A stretch of DNA of 64,000 bases from Stropharia rugosoannulata (taxonomy: Eukaryota; Basidiomycota; Agaricomycetes; Agaricales; Strophariaceae): contig JANCIK010000008.1 of assembly GCA_028532985.1 (NCBI GenBank), positions 3,038,001 through 3,102,000 on the forward strand, read 5' to 3'. Positions within the stretch are counted from its first letter, which is position 1; every line of letters starts with the position of its first letter. Below the pieces are notes generated by a model. That model was not told the origin of the DNA. It saw only the letters and a program-made list of their open reading frames with translations, and did not search any database. Below are positions 52,818 through 62,923 of this stretch, piece after piece. The translations under genes and the position numbers were made by a program.

Positions 52818-55800
52818 TTATCCAACCCCAGCGGGGGGAGAGTTAGCAAAGACAGTAGGGTTGTCTCGCAAGAATTTGAGAAGCGTAGGGAGGTAAGTCG
52901 GGACGCCATCGTACGAGTGCTTGAGTAAAGGACACTCAAACAGGTGTTGCCTGGTCTGGAGGAGGACCCCACAGTCACAGGAGAATTTTTCGTCAATATT
53001 AAAGCGCTTAAAATAAGCACCGATGGGCGCATGCCCTAGTAGGCACCGGGTCATGCGCGATGTGAGAGAAATGGAGTCCCCACAGGATGAAAGCCATGAT
53101 CCGCCCTTGGCGTATGATGGTTTGATACGATGTTCTCCGTCGATGGAGTCGAGCTGGAGGAAATTATGTCCTGCGTGATCTGTATCTCGAAAGAACAGTT
53201 GATGCCAGGCCCGTAATTGTTGGTCAGCAACCGCTTTGCGGCAGCTGTCCAAGGAAGAGTCCTGGTACCTGCCGAGTACCCTGGGCTGGGCCTTTAATAA
53301 AAGGTGAGCTTCATGATGAATACCCCATTTGGATTTGGATGGGACATCGACGAACATAATGGAGTGCGATGGGTCTTTGGAGAACCATTCGCCTAGGACA
53401 CGGCAAACAGTCAAGGAGTGACCTTGGCCGGAGTGGATGGATGGATCAAGGGCTCTCTTAGCAGCAGATAGAGAGTCCGTGAATAAATGAATGTTAGTGC
53501 AATTGTCCCGTTGCAATGCACGGACAATAGCATAACGAATGGCCGCAAGCTCCGCATCAGGGGCGAGGACCTTACCGGCGACGTATTTGACATCATCAAT
53601 GCGTGCACCATTTTGATATAGCACCGCGCCCGCTAGGGCTTGGTGCAACTTGCTGGCAGGAACAGACGCGTCCGTGCCAATCAAGATGGTGTCATGGATC
53701 TCCTCTGCCTTCTTGCGGATGGAGTTATAATGTTTATGACATGCATTTTCGATGTGGAGACGAATCCACTCGTGATATGCGACAAGGTCACCGTCAAAAT
53801 CAGATACATCCTTGTGTTCAACAGGGACATACTCAGATCTAGGACGGAAATGTATGCGGTTGGGAAATAAATCCAAGAGCCGCTTTCCTGGCTGAGCCTC
53901 GTCCGCGCACGGGGAGAAAGTCTCAGTCATGAAAGGAAGGTCGATTTGAATATCAGGTATACTGCCCCTGAGCTTCTCGCGAACGCGCTCAGGGATACGA
54001 TATAAGGCATGGTAGTGGGGGTCACTGTTCTTGGCATATGGATCCGCTAGTAGGGATCTTGTAGGATGGGTGTCCGACAAAGTTGCCACACGGTAAACCG
54101 ACCGGAGTCTAAGTTTACGAAGGTGGAGGTGAATAGGCATGAGGCCAGCAATGGCCTGAACGCCGCCAGTTGGTGAGGTGCGAAAAGCACCTGTGATCCA
54201 TACAGCTGCTCTGCGCTGCATGCTAGTAAGGTTCTTCAAGATGCCCTCCATGGGGGCAGACTTGTAGTACCAGAGCTTATAGCCATATGTCGCAATGGGT
54301 AGGACACAAGACCAGTAGAGGAGGCGTCTCTGTTTAGGAGATAAGCCTCTAGCTGAATTGCCAAGCATGCCCATGGCTTTCACCGTGGTCAGTGCTTTGG
54401 TAGAATAGAAACGGACGTGTTCGTGAAATCTGAGCTCACAATCGAAGAAGAATCCCAGGTAGCGCCAAATGGGCTTAGGGGTAAGTGGGGTGTTTCCAGT
54501 GAACGGGGCGAACCCAGTGTCCAGAGGAGGATTGAAGCCGTCTCTCGACCGAGAGAAGTGAAAAAGCTCGGACTTGTTATGTTCCATACGAAGTCCAGCA
54601 GCAGTGAATAAGTCGACAAGATAGGCATAGCCAGCCTTGAGAATAACGTTGTTGGTACCTAGATTACCCGATTGAGTGACTAGGGTACCATCATCAACGA
54701 AAGATAGGAGCGTTGTGTCAACATTCACGGCTCGTAGGTCATATATCTTCATAATAGGAGATATATAGATGGAGGATAAAATGGGGGAGAGGGCGGAGCC
54801 TTGGCCACACCCAACATCCGCCTGTTTAGGACCAGAGGAGTAATTGTTCCAGAGGTACGATGTAACTCTGTCAACAAGGTAAGAGGCAAAGAATTTTGTC
54901 ACGATGTGAGGAAAGCCAAGCCTTGCAAGTGTCGCCAACAAGAAGTCATGGTTAAGCGATGGAAAAAACTGTGCGATGTCAAAGGCCACCACACTAGTCT
55001 TGAGCCCCCTGGCCCATCCTGTGCGAACAAGATGGGTGAGGTAGACTCCAGCATCTTCCGTGGAACGCTGGCAGATACCGCCAAACTGGTTCGGGTGGAC
55101 AAGATCAAGTTTGATCATATCAAACTGGAAGCGATTGGCGAGAAGCTTTTCGAGAAGTTTCCCAAGGGTATTCAGGAGGACGATAGGCCTGAAGTCCTTT
55201 GGGGTAGTGTAGGAAGGTTTATTGGGTTTAGGAATAACCACAGAAACCGATTCCTTGAAGTGTTTAGGCCAATGGGACGCACGAATGCACCCATTGGCCA
55301 ATGCTAGGATCACACTGCGACACGCGTCATTGCGAATGATCCTTTTCAAGTGCCGCCATGTGACATGGTCAGGCCCAGGAGATGAATTGTTAGAGCACAA
55401 TGCCAGGGCGTCGGTAAGTTCTAAAAGAGAGAAGTTGATCCATTCCCTGACAGGGACCTGGTCCAATTCTTCAAGAATAGAGACATCACAAACACGGTCG
55501 GAGGCTGCGTTGTATGTGTTGTGGAGTGCATCCCAGAGGTCTGGGAGATCATGACATGGAGTACCATTATAGAGGATGGACTCGCAGGGGGGATTTTTAC
55601 GCTGTTGGATCCAATTCATGAGATCCCACGGGCGTTTCTTAGATTCAGAGATTTCCTTGATACGGTTATCAAAGAAAGCACGTTTAGCGCGTCTGGTGTT
55701 AGCGCGGAATTTTCTCCAATTTGTAGCAGAGTGATCAGCTTTGTACAAATCAAGGGCGTCTTGGCATCCCCAATCCCACCAGGGTTTGGAGTGAGGGACA

Positions 55801-56729
55801 ATACGGGCCTCGACAGCATGTTCATTCCATGCTGTGGAGAAGGCGTCAGCGATAGCCGAAGCGCACGCGTCTACCTGAGCCGGAGTGGCAATAGCGCAGC
55901 TAAGCACGCTTATTGATTCCATGATGTCAGAGAGAAAGGCCTCTTCGGCCTCAGACCCTGGTTTAATAGATTTACGGAGAGTATCCGAGATAATAAGGGA
56001 GAGGGGCAATGACACCGCTAAAGGGCAGTGATCAGAGGCCAGTTTGAGATCTTCGACTCGCTCAATGAGGCAAGTGAGTGAGTCAGAAGTCGGGATGAAC
56101 ATCAGGTCTATGACCGATGGGGTAAGTCTCGCGTTGCGCGAAACGAAGGTAGGGCCTGGGTTGCGGAAGCGCCCCAGGCTGAGAGTGAAGGTGGAAGCCA
56201 TGTCAAGCAACCGGTCAGCAGCACTCCTGTGATGAGGGACATTAGGATCCCATTCACGAGAGTGACAGTTGAAGTCCCCGCCCATGTAGCATAGGTCGAT
56301 GGGGAGATTAAGGTTGTTGAGGAGGCGAACCGCAGAGTGGCGCTCGTCGTTGTACACGTTGAGTAGATTAAACGATGCCCCCTGATGGAAAAGGGAGACA
56401 AGGAGTAAATCACGGTGATTGATCAAGTCAGATCTCATCGTGGGACGCAGTGTGGACAGTCGACTAGCGACATAGGCCATGACCCGAGGGGGGCCTTCAC
56501 TGTCAGGGGGGCGTACCATCGGAGCCCAGTTAGGGTTGCGCGGTGCGCCGGTAACATCATCGCCATCTGGATTAGACGTTGATGGGGCGGATCTTACAGT
56601 CTGCCAAGCAGGTTCTTGTATAAATATTAAATCATACTTGTTATGGCATAGATTTAGAAGTACATCAATAAGCAAATAGTTTTTCGCTACATTGAAAGAT
56701 AAAACCCTAAGACTCTCCGGCCCTCTCAT
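52818..56729 (-). CDS. ORF2: LINE L4 ORF2: endonuclease, reverse transcriptase, RNase H (1,303 aa)
   Basis: Intact from ATG 56729 to TAA 52818-52820. Residues 1 to about 240 are an APE-type endonuclease: FNVAK (N13), IQEPAW (E39), GGDFNCHSREW, SVIDLMF and SDHCPL (about 232-237). RT spans about 500-760 with VIPKPNK, DFRPIVLLN and the catalytic FVDDG (D679, D680). RNase H is at about 1015-1140 with GTDAS, AELAAI and FTDSLSA as the D-E-D residues. A C-terminal CDC-X8-H-X3-C finger lies at about 1251-1266. The protein nicks target DNA and primes cDNA synthesis on the element RNA. ATG overlaps the ORF1 TGA as ATGA. No lesion found. Confidence 0.95.
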   Translation of the reverse strand: MRGPESLRVLSFNVAKNYLLIDVLLNLCHNKYDLIFIQEPAWQTVRSAPSTSNPDGDDVTGAPRNPNWAPMVRPPDSEGPPRVMAYVASRLSTLRPTMRSDLINHRDLLLVSLFHQGASFNLLNVYNDERHSAVRLLNNLNLPIDLCYMGGDFNCHSREWDPNVPHHRSAADRLLDMASTFTLSLGRFRNPGPTFVSRNARLTPSVIDLMFIPTSDSLTCLIERVEDLKLASDHCPLAVSLPLSLIISDTLRKSIKPGSEAEEAFLSDIMESISVLSCAIATPAQVDACASAIADAFSTAWNEHAVEARIVPHSKPWWDWGCQDALDLYKADHSATNWRKFRANTRRAKRAFFDNRIKEISESKKRPWDLMNWIQQRKNPPCESILYNGTPCHDLPDLWDALHNTYNAASDRVCDVSILEELDQVPVREWINFSLLELTDALALCSNNSSPGPDHVTWRHLKRIIRNDACRSVILALANGCIRASHWPKHFKESVSVVIPKPNKPSYTTPKDFRPIVLLNTLGKLLEKLLANRFQFDMIKLDLVHPNQFGGICQRSTEDAGVYLTHLVRTGWARGLKTSVVAFDIAQFFPSLNHDFLLATLARLGFPHIVTKFFASYLVDRVTSYLWNNYSSGPKQADVGCGQGSALSPILSSIYISPIMKIYDLRAVNVDTTLLSFVDDGTLVTQSGNLGTNNVILKAGYAYLVDLFTAAGLRMEHNKSELFHFSRSRDGFNPPLDTGFAPFTGNTPLTPKPIWRYLGFFFDCELRFHEHVRFYSTKALTTVKAMGMLGNSARGLSPKQRRLLYWSCVLPIATYGYKLWYYKSAPMEGILKNLTSMQRRAAVWITGAFRTSPTGGVQAIAGLMPIHLHLRKLRLRSVYRVATLSDTHPTRSLLADPYAKNSDPHYHALYRIPERVREKLRGSIPDIQIDLPFMTETFSPCADEAQPGKRLLDLFPNRIHFRPRSEYVPVEHKDVSDFDGDLVAYHEWIRLHIENACHKHYNSIRKKAEEIHDTILIGTDASVPASKLHQALAGAVLYQNGARIDDVKYVAGKVLAPDAELAAIRYAIVRALQRDNCTNIHLFTDSLSAAKRALDPSIHSGQGHSLTVCRVLGEWFSKDPSHSIMFVDVPSKSKWGIHHEAHLLLKAQPRVLGRYQDSSLDSCRKAVADQQLRAWHQLFFRDTDHAGHNFLQLDSIDGEHRIKPSYAKGGSWLSSCGDSISLTSRMTRCLLGHAPIGAYFKRFNIDEKFSCDCGVLLQTRQHLFECPLLKHSYDGVPTYLPTLLKFLRDNPTVFANSPPAGVG
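56726..56729 (-). promoter_or_regulatory. ATGA stop-start overlap between ORF1 and ORF2
   Basis: The ORF1 TGA and the ORF2 ATG share the bases ATGA; L1 has the same arrangement at 36929-36932. Overlaps of this type drive coupled termination-reinitiation in some bicistronic LINEs. Direct evidence here is only the conserved overlap. Confidence 0.65.
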
Positions 56730-58579
56730 TGAGCTGGACGGGGGGAGTTAGAATGGTTACGCTGGCTCGCATTTGGGGTGCGTACCTGGGCATATTTAGC
56801 AGTGATCCATTCGGGATCATAGCAGTGGCGCCAGAAGGGACAGTGCCTTCTGTCAGTGGCGCTATGGTCCCCCTTACAATTGGGGCACCTTGGCGCATGT
56901 GGGCAATCGTCGCCTTTTGGAGTGGGCGCGACTGGAGGGTTAGCCTTGGGGTTCCCTTTGCAGAGACCGCAGAGCTGACGGTGCGAAGCCGCATCATGCG
57001 GACCGCTGCAATGAGGGCAGCGCACGTGGAACGCGCGGCATGCCGAAGTAGGGTGGCCCCACCTATAGCAGCGAGTGCAAAGTGAAACACCGACGCGAGC
57101 CCTGGCAGCCATGATACAGCATGCCCGGCCCTTGAACATAATCGTGCGCCCAATAAGGCGCTTGGCGCGGGTGCCCTGTTGGGAGTCCCAGACCTCAAAG
57201 TACGCAGTAGAATTAGAACTGGCCTTTGAAACACGGTCAAGTCGAACAGAGGATCGAAGCTTGAAGTCGGGAGCGAGGGGACACGCCTTCATGACAGTCT
57301 TGACCTCGTCGGCGGTGGTCTTCACCATGGTGAAGGGCGACATAAAAGTAGGGATGTTGATGATCTTAAGATAAGACCACGACTGGGGAAGGTCAACCAC
57401 ATATTTCATACCCTCCCAGGGGGAGTTACGAAACATGGGTTCAAGACTCCAATACAACGCGTCCAACATGTGAGCGTTGGGCACCTCGTTCGTGGCAAGG
57501 GACCAACCTTCGTATGCGACGGAGGCAGACAGGACCCGGAATTTCGACTTCTCAGCGATGAAGACGGAGTTGGCTGCCTTGACAAGATTATCAAGGCTAA
57601 GATTGTGTGCTTGTGGGCCCTTGGAGGGGTCCGCAAACGTGAGGAATGCCTGCTTCCGGGTGGGGCCGGAGGCAGTGTAAGAAGGAGGCCCGCGCTTGCG
57701 CTTGGGCTGGGAGCCAGAGGCTTGCTGCTGGATCTCAATGATCTGGCGAGCAGGTATGTTGGGGAGGGCCTGGGCGAGCTGAACGAGCCCGGTCTGGCCC
57801 TTCCCAACGTTGGGAGGGGGTATGCGCGTCTTGGCCGCTGCCGAATAGGACTTACGAGGCTTGGTGGCGAGGTTGATGACCGGCGGCTTGGGGGGCCGCT
57901 GATACTGGAGGACGGGCTTAGATGGCCGAGGGTTGACATGACCGGTAACCCGGGATCGTTTAGGAGCCAGGGTCTCGGTCTCGGCTTCTGAGGACTCTTC
58001 GGACCCCGTCTCCGAAGCCGGAGGGGGGCGAGGGACATCAGAAGCAGGGGGGGCGATCGATGCAGTGGGGGCCCCTTCGCTATCAGAGGTGGTGTCCATC
58101 GCAGCTTGAGGTTGTGCCCACGGGATGCCCGAGGCCCTGTTAACAAGGCCGAGCAGCGCGAGGCGAAGATCGTTTGGGTTACGAGCCTCATCTTCGTAGT
58201 TGTCCCAGTTGGAATTAAGATCAAGCCAGGCCGTGGTCTCGTTCAGGGCGTGCACAATAGCTTCGAGGTCCAAATTTGCAGCCTCATCGGTGCAGACAAG
58301 GTTAAGGAATTGAGGCGATGGCAGATTGGGCTCCGGCCCCCCCCCGAGGGAAGAGGCAGGAAGGGAAGAGGAGCGGTCGTCGTCACGAGCCGTCCGAGAG
58401 TCGTTATCAGAGGAGTTGCCGCCCTGGGGAGTGACCGTAGGGGGGGCAGGTGCCAGCCTCGAACTGGATCGAGACGGAGGAAGGTTGGGAAGGGAGCTTG
58501 AGCGAGAGGTAGGAGACGCAGCAGCCGAGGACTCCTTGGAAGATCCACGGCCGCGGCCAGCTCCTCCTTTGGGAGGCAT
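56726..58579 (-). CDS. ORF1: LINE L4 ORF1 protein, 617 aa
   Basis: Open from ATG 58579 (MPPKGGAGRGRGSSK) to TGA 56726-56728. The N-terminus is basic and Ser/Pro-rich, and a KRKRG basic patch lies in the middle. Three zinc knuckles at about residues 501-580 (CTRCYRWGHPTSAC, CPHCSGPH...C, CPNCKGDH...C) resemble those of other LINE ORF1 nucleic-acid-binding proteins. It probably coats the element RNA. The 5' UTR is about 135 nt. The four-base overlap with ORF2 suggests that ribosomes finishing ORF1 restart on ORF2. Confidence 0.93.
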   Translation of the reverse strand: MPPKGGAGRGRGSSKESSAAASPTSRSSSLPNLPPSRSSSRLAPAPPTVTPQGGNSSDNDSRTARDDDRSSSLPASSLGGGPEPNLPSPQFLNLVCTDEAANLDLEAIVHALNETTAWLDLNSNWDNYEDEARNPNDLRLALLGLVNRASGIPWAQPQAAMDTTSDSEGAPTASIAPPASDVPRPPPASETGSEESSEAETETLAPKRSRVTGHVNPRPSKPVLQYQRPPKPPVINLATKPRKSYSAAAKTRIPPPNVGKGQTGLVQLAQALPNIPARQIIEIQQQASGSQPKRKRGPPSYTASGPTRKQAFLTFADPSKGPQAHNLSLDNLVKAANSVFIAEKSKFRVLSASVAYEGWSLATNEVPNAHMLDALYWSLEPMFRNSPWEGMKYVVDLPQSWSYLKIINIPTFMSPFTMVKTTADEVKTVMKACPLAPDFKLRSSVRLDRVSKASSNSTAYFEVWDSQQGTRAKRLIGRTIMFKGRACCIMAARARVGVSLCTRCYRWGHPTSACRAFHVRCPHCSGPHDAASHRQLCGLCKGNPKANPPVAPTPKGDDCPHAPRCPNCKGDHSATDRRHCPFWRHCYDPEWITAKYAQVRTPNASQRNHSNSPRPAQ

Positions 58580-58714
58580 AAGACTAGAGTGAGTATGAAC
58601 TCAGATGTGTACTGCGATCAGAGATCGGGTCTGGTGGTGAAGAGTGTTGGTCGATATGAAGAGTGGTGAGCTAGACTGCACAGCCACCAGATGGGAGTAC
58701 CGGAAAGAGAAGCG

Positions 58715-59123
58715 GTGCAATTGGACGGAGTTGAGCACTCTGGTGAAGAACAGTGTATTGCGAGTGAACGGCTGATCGTGACGACCTGTGAGTGGGCAAG
58801 TGACGTGGGACACGTGTAACGATGAGGTCCGCGAAAGAACCACGTGTTTCGACGATCAGGGAAGCCCGGGGAGCGAAGTCTCTGGTGAACACCAAGAGAG
58901 TGCTATTGACCTAAAACCGAAAGAAGCGGATTGCTCGATAACCGTGCAAGCTGGCGGAACGCAGGTGGTACCAGAAGGACGGTCGTGACGTGGCAGTCGT
59001 GCTCACGAAAGAACGAGGCAAAACGAATGACGATGAGTGTTAGGTTAAGTACCAAGCCACTCAGTGGAGAAAGGACAGTAGAGTAGTGATGAGTAGGATG
59101 CTCAGAGCGCAGGGCTCATAACC
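58715..59123 (-). other. Copia-B leader remnant and PBS of B4
   Basis: Inverted leader sequence from the PBS complement (GGGCTCATAACC next to the LTR) to about 410 nt downstream, where L4 is inserted. The rest of the leader and the gag start are lost. No gene. Confidence 0.85.
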
Positions 59124-59327
59124 TGTTGAAAGCAGACTGCTTACAGGCGCAGAGAGCGAACCTAACTCACACACAGATGATGGTGGTGAGAGATTAAGAG
59201 GCATCTACACTAGTACATGCCTTATATACTACCATAAGTGAGATTAACTATATATGGAGCGTACTAATTATAGTACGTGATATCTAATCTACTGCTGATG
59301 GTCAAGTCCAATCCATGTAATCTAACA
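59124..59327 (-). repeat. Copia-B 5' LTR of copy B4
   Basis: 204 bp, inverted, with TG...CA termini intact. It closely resembles the LTR at 48783-48986. The outer end adjoins LINE L5 directly. Confidence 0.93.
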
Positions 59328-61600
59328 CTACGCCTATCTTGTCGACTTATTTACTGCCGCTGGACTTCGTATGGAACATAACAAGTCTGAGCTTTTTCAC
59401 TTCTCTCGCTTGAGAGACGGCTTCAATCCTCCTCTGGACACTGGGTTCGCCCCATTCACTGGAAATACCCCACTTACCCCTAAGCCCATTTGGCACTATT
59501 TGGGTTTCTTCTTCGATCGTGAGCTCAGATTTCACGAACACGTCTGTTTCTACTCAACCAAAGCACTGACCACAGTGAAAGCCATGGGCATGCTTGGTAA
59601 TTCTTCTAGAGGCCTATCTCCTAAACAGAGACGCCTCCTTTACTGGTCGTGCGTCCTACCCATTGCGACGTATGGCTATAAGCTTTGGTACTACAAGTCT
59701 GCCCCCATGGAGGGCATCTTGAAGAACCTTACTAGCATGCAGCGCAGAGCAGCTGTATGGATCACAGGTGCTTTTCGCACCTCACCAACTGGCGGCGTTC
59801 AGGCCATTGCTGGCCTCATGCCTATTCACCTCCACCTTCGTAAACTGAGACTCCGGTCTGTTTACCGTGTGGCTACATTGTCGGACACCCATCCTACAAG
59901 ATCCTTATTATCGGATCCATATGCCAAGAGTAGTGATCCCCACTACCATGCTTTATTTCGCATCCCTGAATGCGTTCGCGAGAAGCTCAGGGGCAGCATC
60001 CCCGACATTCAAATCGATCTTCCTTTCATGACTGAGACGTTCTCTCCGTGCGCGGATGAGGCTCAGCCAGGAAAGCAGCTCTTGGATTTATTTCCTAACC
60101 GCATACATTTCCGCCCTAGATCGGAGTATGTCCCTGTCGAACACAAGGACGTCTCTGATTTCGACGGTGACCTTGTCGCATATCACGAGTGGATTCGTCT
60201 CCACATCGAAAATGCATGTCATAAACATTATAACTCCATCCGCAAGAAGGCAGAGGAGATCCATGACACCATCTTGATTGGCACGGACGCGTCTGTTCCT
60301 GCCAGCAAGCTTCACCAAGCCCTCGCAGGTGCGGTGCTATATCAAAACGGTGTACGTATTGACGATGTCAAGTACGTTGCCGGTAAGGTCCTCGCTCCTG
60401 ATGCGGAGCTTGCGGCCATTCGTTATGCTATTGTCCATGCTCTTCAACGAGACAATTGCACCAACATTCATTTGTTCACGGATTCTCTCTCTGCTGCCAG
60501 GAGAGCCCTGGACCCATCTATTCACTCCGGCCAAGGTCACTCCTTGGCTGTTTGCTGCATCTTAGGTGAATGGTTCTCTAAGGACCCTTTGCACTCCATT
60601 ACGTTTGTCGATGTCCCATCCAAATCAGAGTGGGGCATTCATCATGAAGCTCACCTTTTATTAAAGGCCCAACCCCGGGTCCTCGGCAGGTACCAGGATT
60701 CTTCCTTGGACAGCTGCCGCAAAGCAGTAGCTGATCAACAATTATGGGCCTGGCGTCAACTGTTCTTTCGAGATACAGATCACGCAGGACATAACTTCCT
60801 CCAGCTCGACTCCATCGACGGAGAACATCGTATCAAACCATCATACGCCAAGGGCGGATTTTGGCTGTCATCTTGTGGGGACTCAATTTCTCTCACATTG
60901 CGCATGACCCGGTGCCTACTAGGGCATGCGCCCATCGGCGCTTATTTTAAGCGCTTTAATATCGATGAAAAGTACTCCTGCGACTGTGGGGTCCTCCTCC
61001 AGACCAGGCAACACCTGTTTGAGTGTCCTCTGCTCAAGCACTCCTACGAAGGTGTTCCGACTTACCTCCCTACGCTTCTCAAATTCTTGCGAGACAACCC
61101 TACTGTCTTTGCTAACTCTCCCCCCGCTGGGGTTGGATAACAGCTTTGGAGGCCTTGCAGTGATTGTGATGATTGCCAGTCTTGGTCAGCTATGGCGTTA
61201 ATGGCGTGCACCCCATCAGCCTGTCCGCCGTCCTTAAATGGTGCAGGATGAGTGACTGTTGGGGCTTTCCAGGTCTCATCACCAGAAGGGGTTCGGATAA
61301 AGCCTTTAGGTGCGGTGCATGGTGAACCATACTGGGCGCTTCAGCCATCACAGAGTAAGCTGCCTCCTCTAGCTTTTCTGACATGACACGCTCTTTTGCG
61401 TGTCTCGTCCTTGCCTGACGTGTTACCAGCTTAGGCCGGTTCCACGCGTTGCATCTCACCCCAGGAGTATGCTTCCCTCTCTACTGTAGGTAGTATTCTG
61501 TGATGTATTTCACAGTGCGGACTGTGTTCGGACACCACATAATAAATTGGCGCAAGCCATGATTTTAAAAAAAAAAAAGAAAAAAAAAAAAAAAAAAAAA
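59328..61600 (+). mobile_element. LINE L5, 3' portion
   Basis: Starts inside RT (TACGCCTATCTTGTCGAC) immediately after the Copia-B LTR and continues to the poly(A) at 61567-61600, which contains one G. The 3' flank is Copia-A leader in inverted orientation. From about 60530 to the tail it appears identical to L6. Confidence 0.93.
59371..61140 (+). pseudogene. ORF2: LINE L5 ORF2 C-terminal part (589 codons from first Met)
   Basis: Open frame from the end of the RT palm (LVDLFTAAGLRMEHNK) through the RT thumb, RNase H (GTDAS, AELAAI, FTDSLSA) and the CDC...H...C finger to TAA at 61138-61140. The endonuclease and the catalytic FVDDG of RT lie in the missing 5' part. The retained portion shows no stop or frameshift, so it is a young copy cut by recombination or by the adjoining LTR. 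Confidence 0.9.
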
Positions 61601-62129
61601 GATGATGAAGGAGATGAGTTGCAACGGAGTCGACGTCAATGCGAGGTCGCAGTGAGCTGAACAAATTTAGAGGTCCTAACTCGAGGAGTTGAGCACACTG
61701 GTGAAGACCGGTCGATTGCGGAAGAACGACGGAGTGTAGTGACGTGGCAGTCGGCAGGCAGCGAGGGGAGCGTATGAAGAGTGGATCCTCGAAAGAACGG
61801 AGTGGGGCAATGATCAGGGAAGCCCTAAAAGCGCAAAAGAGCGGACAACTCTGGGAAGCCCAAAGCTGACGCAGTCTCTGGTGAAACCAAGAGAGTGCAG
61901 TAGACCTGTAAAGAGAAAGAGTGAATTGCACGAGGACCGATTGAGCTGGCGGAACGAGAGTGGTACCAGAACGACGGTCGTGACATGGCGGTCCTGCTCG
62001 TGAAACAACGAGGCGAAATGAGGGCAAATGAGTGTTAGGTTAAGTACCAAGCCACCCAGGTGAAAGGAGAGTGAGAATAAGAGAGAGTAGCAATGAGTAG
62101 GGACTGCTCAGAGTGCAGGGCTCATAACC
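61601..62129 (-). other. Copia-A leader remnant and PBS, inverted
   Basis: Matches the Copia-A leader (compare 8607-9140), including the ACCAGAGTGCTCAACTCC-type box, and ends next to the LTR with the PBS complement. It is cut at 61600 by the tail of L5. An open frame on the minus strand here reads leader plus LINE tail and is not a gene. Confidence 0.85.
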
Positions 62130-62331
62130 TGTTAAAAGCGGACGCTTATAGGCACAGAGAGCGCCCCTAACTCAGGTGGGATGGTGGTGGTAATGGATTA
62201 AGAGGCATCTACACTAGTACATGCTATATATACTACCATAAGCAAGATTAACTATATATGGAGCGTACTAATTATAGTACACGATATCTAATCTACTGCT
62301 GATGGTCAAGTCCAATCCATGTAATCTAACA
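62130..62331 (-). repeat. Hybrid Copia-A/Copia-B LTR, inverted
   Basis: 202 bp with intact TG...CA ends. Read on the minus strand, the first half is Copia-B-like (GACTTGACCATCAGCAGTAG, TATATAGTTAATCT). The half after the TATA box is Copia-A-like (CCTGAGTTAGGGGCGCTC). It has a leader on one side and a pol tail on the other, so two minus-strand elements share it. Confidence 0.85.
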
Positions 62332-62923
62332 CTCCCCCGTGACCATGGCAGTCTCTATACTACAGTATATACACTATGGTCGAACTCCCATGTGAGAGCG
62401 ACAGTAATCTACTTTAACTGCAGAGAGTGGTTTGGTGAGAATGTCAGCCACCTGTTGTGCTGTGGGTATAAACGAAGGTGTAATGACTCTGTTCTGTACA
62501 GCATCATGTAGCCAGTAAAAGTGAAGGTCAAGGTGCTTCATGCGTCCGTGGTGCTCTGGGTTTTTCGATACACTGATAGCAGACTGGTTGTCAATGTGCA
62601 GTGTGGAGGGAACCAGAATCTTAAAGCCAAACTCGTGCAGAATGTTGCGCATCCATGAGATCTCCTTGCCAGCCTCAACTGCAGCAACAAACTCAGCTTC
62701 AGTGGTAGAGAGCATCACAATGCTCTGCAATTTGCTAGACCAGCTAATTGCACCACCAGCCATGAGAACGATGTATCCACCAGTAGAGCGCCCAGTGTCC
62801 TTGCAGTTGCCGTGTGCAGCATCACAGTAAGTTGTGAACAGGTCTGTACCAAGTGAACCAGAGTAAACCAACTTGTACTCAAGTGTTCCTTTCAGATACT
62901 TGAACAAGTGCTTGACTGCTGTC
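62332..62923 (-). pseudogene. pol: Copia pol 3' end (RNase H), inverted
   Basis: Minus-strand frame HLFKYLKGT... to MGVRP with the stop at 62374-62376, no internal stop. It is cut at GACAGCAGTC by the poly(A) of LINE L6, exactly the same copia position as at 32542/32543. Several substitutions (ILHEFGFKILVPS, FYWLHDAVQ) separate it from the copy at 31993-32542. Confidence 0.9.

Larger units (their letters stand above)
52375..58714 (-). mobile_element. LINE L4, full length with both ORFs open
   Basis: 6.34 kb: 5' end at 58714 (CGCTTCTC, same as L1), ORF1, ORF2, 3' UTR and 17 T on this strand (poly(A), 52375-52391). The 3' flank is the copia site GTTAGCATGTGGTCG, the same site as L2. The 5' flank is the Copia-B leader at CCAATTG, about 0.6 kb upstream in copia terms. 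It is the only LINE here that could be autonomous. Confidence 0.95.
48783..59327 (-). mobile_element. Copia-B element B4 with both LTRs, split by LINE L4
   Basis: Minus-strand element: 5' LTR 59124-59327, leader remnant 58715-59123, LINE L4 52375-58714, gag end and pol 52374-49015, 3' LTR 48783-48986. The leader end and the gag N-terminus are missing at the L4 insertion. The outer flanks (AGAAG and CTACG) do not form a target duplication. Element orientation is opposite to B3, which lies 7 kb to the left. Confidence 0.9.

Noticed and set aside
52499..52846. Open frame antisense to the LINE 3' UTR, present in all six LINE copies (89-115 codons)
   Set aside because: Recurrence follows from the sequence similarity of the copies. 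There is no recognisable domain, no start-site context and no independent evidence of selection.
52819..56729. Classifying the LINE as R1 or Jockey rather than Tad1-like
   Set aside because: RNase H downstream of RT, the fungal context and the CCHC ORF1 fit Tad1 better. A phylogeny of the RT domain would be needed to be certain.
61431..62027. 198-codon minus-strand frame
   Set aside because: It joins the copia leader, a poly-Phe run from the LINE A-tail and antisense LINE UTR. It is an artefact of element junctions.
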